Positions 61,420 through 64,000 of a stretch of 64,000 nucleotides of DNA are shown here, in pieces. Below the pieces are notes generated by a model, which saw only the letters and a program-made list of their open reading frames with translations, ran no database searches and was not told the origin of the DNA. The DNA is from Parapedobacter sp037190485 (GTDB taxonomy: Bacteria; Bacteroidota; Bacteroidia; Sphingobacteriales; Sphingobacteriaceae). Location of the stretch: assembly GCA_037190485.1 (NCBI GenBank), contig JBBCJB010000002.1, forward strand, positions 355,119-419,118, read 5' to 3'. The position numbers were made by a program, and so were the translations under genes. Within the stretch, counting starts at the first letter, position 1; each line of letters opens with the position of its first letter.

Positions 61420-61983
61420 TTAATAAGTGGGTGGTTTTTTTGTCAAATACAACAGTGTTTTCAGCACAATCTCGACATCCATCCCAAAACTTAACCGATG
61501 CGCGTATTCCCCGTCCAACCGCGCCTTTTCTTCCTCCGGCATGAAATCATACGAGTTGACCTGGGCCCAGCCCGTCAATCCTGGCCGTAGGGCCAACGCC
61601 CCATTTTCCCTGCGCAGGGCGACCAAGCCGGATTGGGACGGAATGGGTGGGCGGGGGCCGATGAGGCTCATATCACCGCGAAGGATATTGAACAACTGCG
61701 GCAATTCATCCAAGTTTGTCCTGCGGATGATCTTTCCCAACGGCGTGACCGTCAATTTCTTGACATCCGAAGATTCAACGTTGGGCGTTGTCACAGGCAT
61801 GCTTCGGAATTTAAAGAACAGGAATTCCCTACCGTTTTTGCCTACGCGTTTCTGTTTGAAAATGGCCGGGCCTCCGTCTTGCAACCTGACCAGTAGCGCC
61901 ACGACTAACATGATTGGAGACAGCAAAAGAATCACCACGGAAGATGCGGCAATGTCTATCAATCGTTTGAATACCGGGTACAT
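61420..61983 (-). CDS. Undecaprenyl-phosphate sugar-1-phosphate transferase (initiating)
   Basis: A 187-residue bacterial sugar transferase of the WbaP/PglC type. One N-terminal membrane region (IDIAASSVVILLLSPIMLVVALLV) is followed by the catalytic core IFKQKRVGKNGREFLFFKFRSM, RRTNLDELPQLFNILRGDMSLIGPRPP and RPGLTGWAQVN. It loads the first sugar phosphate on the lipid carrier and so starts the glycan repeat unit. Short form without the long N-terminal extension, as in PglC. Confidence 0.9.
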   Translation of the reverse strand: MYPVFKRLIDIAASSVVILLLSPIMLVVALLVRLQDGGPAIFKQKRVGKNGREFLFFKFRSMPVTTPNVESSDVKKLTVTPLGKIIRRTNLDELPQLFNILRGDMSLIGPRPPIPSQSGLVALRRENGALALRPGLTGWAQVNSYDFMPEEEKARLDGEYAHRLSFGMDVEIVLKTLLYLTKKPPTY

Positions 61984-61996
61984 CGTTTCGTATTAT

Positions 61997-62680
61997 TCAA
62001 TAAAAATTATTGACCTGATACACCATTTGGAAGGCCTCGGCATAACGAACACCGGCCTGCCCGCCCCGATACGCCGCCAATCCCTTCAGCACTTCTTCGC
62101 TACGGGGATGGGGATATGGTCGCATCACGCCCTCATAGGCATGCAACGCCTCGATTTTCCGGTCTACCGCATCCTTGCCCACTTCGATGAACGTATTAGG
62201 TTGAAAGGTTTGGCCATCGACCGGAAACGCCCAGTCGGTAGAGCTTGGTATCTCCATAAAGTAAAGGCCGCTTACCGGCTTCACCGGCTTCCGCTGCGAC
62301 AACCGGATTGCTGCTTGGCACGCTTTGGAAGTGTGGTAATGGTCGTTGTTGAGATCGTAGGGATGGTGCGTGAAAACAAAATCCGGCTGGAGTTCCTCGA
62401 CGTATCGTTCGATGAATTGTACCAACTCGAGATGCGGCACCGTATTGAACCTGATGTTCGGGAAGGGCCCGAGTATAGGCGGCTCGGCACCGATGAGTTC
62501 CTGTGCCCTGTTGGTGTGCGCCATCAGCGCTTCGGTACCCGGCCGGTGCCGTCGGGCGTCCACATCGCCAGACAGGATGAGGTTGTATATCGTGTGCCCC
62601 CTTTCGCTTAGCGCAAAACTCGTTGCCCCAAATCCGAGCACTTCGTCGTCGGGGTGGGCTGTGACGGTAAGGTATATCAT
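61997..62680 (-). CDS. PIG-L/LmbE-family deacetylase
   Basis: A 227-residue metal-dependent deacetylase: LTVTAHPDDEVLGFGATSF (Zn ligands His, Asp, Asp), then FVFTHHPYDLNNDHYHTSKACQAAIRL (further His/Asp ligands). PIG-L enzymes remove N-acetyl groups from sugar amines; here this would free an amine that the adjacent formyltransferase could modify. It overlaps the epimerase gene by four bases. Confidence 0.85.
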   Translation of the reverse strand: MIYLTVTAHPDDEVLGFGATSFALSERGHTIYNLILSGDVDARRHRPGTEALMAHTNRAQELIGAEPPILGPFPNIRFNTVPHLELVQFIERYVEELQPDFVFTHHPYDLNNDHYHTSKACQAAIRLSQRKPVKPVSGLYFMEIPSSTDWAFPVDGQTFQPNTFIEVGKDAVDRKIEALHAYEGVMRPYPHPRSEEVLKGLAAYRGGQAGVRYAEAFQMVYQVNNFY

Positions 62681-63576
62681 GTTTCTTCTTTAAACGACTT
62701 TATTGTCAATCGCATTCCCTCTCTCGCCGCTATGGGCAACGGTTTACCTAATGTATCGATTAATTTCCTGTTGCTCACCACGTAATCTTCGGTCATTTTC
62801 TGTAATCGTTCGGTGTTCAGTGGTAACTTGAACAAATCGCCCATTCGCGCCCCAAATTTAACGATACTTTTCGGAAGGCTAACCAATCGGTTTTTAAATC
62901 CGTGTTCCGCATAAATCATTCCCATGATTTCATTAGTGGATAGTGGTTCGTTATCGGCAACGTTATAAACTCCACTGGGAAAATCATTTGACAGAAACTC
63001 GCTGATTACGAAACACATGTTCTCTACAGAAACGAACGACCTTTGGTTGTGGAAAGCTGCTAACGGATATGGAATTCCCCGCTTACCAACTTGATATATC
63101 AAGTTGAGATTCCCTTTGTTTCCTGGACCGTGAATCATGCATGGCCGAAGAATATACACACGTCTATCGTCGCTTAAGGGCTTGCTTAGTATATACTCTT
63201 CCGCTTTCAGTTTCGATTGGCCATACGGAGTTTGCGGATCAGCAGGCGTCTCTTCCGACAAAACACCTTTTACGCTGTCTACTGCAGCCTTTACGCTGCT
63301 GACGTATATAAAACTTCTGGCATTACTTTTTAAAAATAGGTCAAAGAGTTGTTTGGTTAAATCCGTATTGACCTTAAAGTATTCGTCAGCCGCACTGGTG
63401 TTTTTGGTGTCGTGAGCTTTTCCTGCAAGGTGGATGATGGCATTGTATTCGGAAGGTATCGACTGCAGCCAATCTCCTCGCAACGATAGCTGTTTAACGT
63501 TTGCGACGCGATTAAGAAGATAGGGGCCAAGACTTTTACCGAGAAAACCCGAAAACCCAGTCAATAAACAATTCAT
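62677..63576 (-). CDS. NAD-dependent epimerase/dehydratase
   Basis: A 299-residue short-chain dehydrogenase of the extended type. The NAD motif is CLLTGFSGFLGKSL. The catalytic triad is seen in FIYVSSVKAAVDS (Ser) and TPYGQSKLKAEEY (Tyr, Lys). LRPCMIHGPGNKGNL is the usual substrate loop. It is similar to UDP-sugar 4-epimerase-like enzymes of O-antigen loci (WbpK/WbgU group). The gene is more AT-rich than both neighbours. It sits between GalE and PIG-L in the minus-strand sugar operon. Confidence 0.83.
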   Translation of the reverse strand: MNCLLTGFSGFLGKSLGPYLLNRVANVKQLSLRGDWLQSIPSEYNAIIHLAGKAHDTKNTSAADEYFKVNTDLTKQLFDLFLKSNARSFIYVSSVKAAVDSVKGVLSEETPADPQTPYGQSKLKAEEYILSKPLSDDRRVYILRPCMIHGPGNKGNLNLIYQVGKRGIPYPLAAFHNQRSFVSVENMCFVISEFLSNDFPSGVYNVADNEPLSTNEIMGMIYAEHGFKNRLVSLPKSIVKFGARMGDLFKLPLNTERLQKMTEDYVVSNRKLIDTLGKPLPIAAREGMRLTIKSFKEET

Positions 63577-63580
63577 TTTA

Positions 63581-64000
63581 CTAAGAAAGCGGATTTTCCT
63601 TGTGATATTGTTCCCATTTCCAGGCGGAGCGCATCATCTCGTCGATGCCCAATCCGGCCGTCCAACCGAGCTCCCGCGTGGATTTAGACACATCGCCCCA
63701 CACTTTCTCGATGTCGCCCGCCCGGCGGGCGCCGATCTGGTAGTTGAGCTTTACGCCGGTCGATTCCTCGAATGCGTAGATGACTTCCAATACCGAGTTT
63801 CCTTTTCCGGTGCCCACGTTGAACACGTCGTAGTTGCCGTTCGGGTTGCCCCGCTCCAGCAGCCCGATCGCGGCAACGTGTGCTTTGGCCAAATCCACCA
63901 CGTGGATGTAATCGCGGATGGCCGAACCGTCGGGCGTGTCGTAGTCGTCGCCGTAGACGGTGATCGGGCCGCGCTTGCCGATGGCGCTCTGCGTGATGAA
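63581..64000 (-). CDS. galE: UDP-glucose 4-epimerase, C-terminal part (runs off window)
   Basis: The last 139 residues of a GalE-type epimerase. FITQSAIGKRGPITVYGDDYDTPDGSAIRDYIHVVDLAKAH is the typical GalE block, followed by YDVFNVGTGKGNSVLEVI and QIGARRAGDIEKVWGDVSKSTRELGW. It interconverts UDP-glucose and UDP-galactose (or the N-acetyl forms). The start lies beyond 64000. Its end is five bases before the next epimerase start, in one operon with it. Confidence 0.92.
   Translation of the reverse strand, partial: FITQSAIGKRGPITVYGDDYDTPDGSAIRDYIHVVDLAKAHVAAIGLLERGNPNGNYDVFNVGTGKGNSVLEVIYAFEESTGVKLNYQIGARRAGDIEKVWGDVSKSTRELGWTAGLGIDEMMRSAWKWEQYHKENPLS

Overview
The window looks like chromosomal DNA of a GC-rich member of the Bacteroidota, most likely from the Sphingobacteriaceae side. 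The evidence is two ECF sigma/FecR/SusC modules, a SusD lipoprotein, a type IX secretion cargo with a PorP partner, a DUF4270 lipoprotein, and TAnnTTTG-like promoter boxes. The genus cannot be fixed from the sequence alone. I see no rRNA, tRNA, CRISPR array, transposase or phage gene. No stretch longer than about 300 bases lacks a gene. The longest gaps are 52705-52966 (divergent promoter region), 59878-60144 (possible gene remnant), 4436-4675 (divergent promoter region) and 10667-10858 (a structured repeat).

Layout. 1-2598 (minus): ECF sigma, FecR and the start of a SusC receptor; the FecR gene carries in-frame short repeats. 2676-3689: a luciferase-like monooxygenase. 3827-10666: a second sigma factor, divergent from FecR-SusC-SusD. 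10859-19255 (plus): a very tight six-gene operon with an ethanolamine permease, glutamine-synthetase-like ligase, iron alcohol dehydrogenase, gamma-glutamyl hydrolase, aldehyde dehydrogenase and phospholipase C. It reads as a complete gamma-glutamylated ethanolamine degradation route joined to a phospholipid-cleaving enzyme. 19265-27264: an esterase, D-lactate dehydrogenase, ProB-ProA, an Lrp regulator divergent from a cysteine-synthase-like enzyme, and a DsbD-like protein. 27280-31295: two multidomain histidine kinases. 31358-35549: glutathione peroxidase, MacB-type permease and HlyD adaptor, behind tandem 16-bp palindromes. 35740-38872: MurF divergent from a cell-wall amidase. 38867-45502: a pirin-like protein, an unknown protein, an intradiol-dioxygenase-like lipoprotein, Kelch and DUF4270 lipoproteins, and a divergent two-component system. 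45572-52704 (minus): an exported-protein operon with a CsgG-like protein, beta-helix protein, 1394-residue T9SS cargo and PorP.

52967-57803 (plus) is the most unusual part. Three tandem peptide genes of 30-32 residues share an almost identical sequence ending in a Ser/Thr-containing tail. A textbook intrinsic terminator follows, then a PqqD-like protein, an HprK-like kinase, a small S26-like peptidase with a Ser-His pair, a flippase-like membrane protein and a PF14907-type nucleotidyltransferase. This resembles a ribosomally made, modified peptide (RiPP) pathway, but it has no cyclase or radical SAM enzyme in view and it runs straight into surface-polysaccharide genes.

57847-64000 holds polysaccharide genes: a YggS-like protein that appears to have lost its PLP lysine, LicD, a cytidylyltransferase, and on the minus strand GalE, an epimerase, PIG-L deacetylase, sugar transferase, formyltransferase and WxcM-like cupin. 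Base composition drops in parts of this region, which fits exchange of surface-antigen genes.
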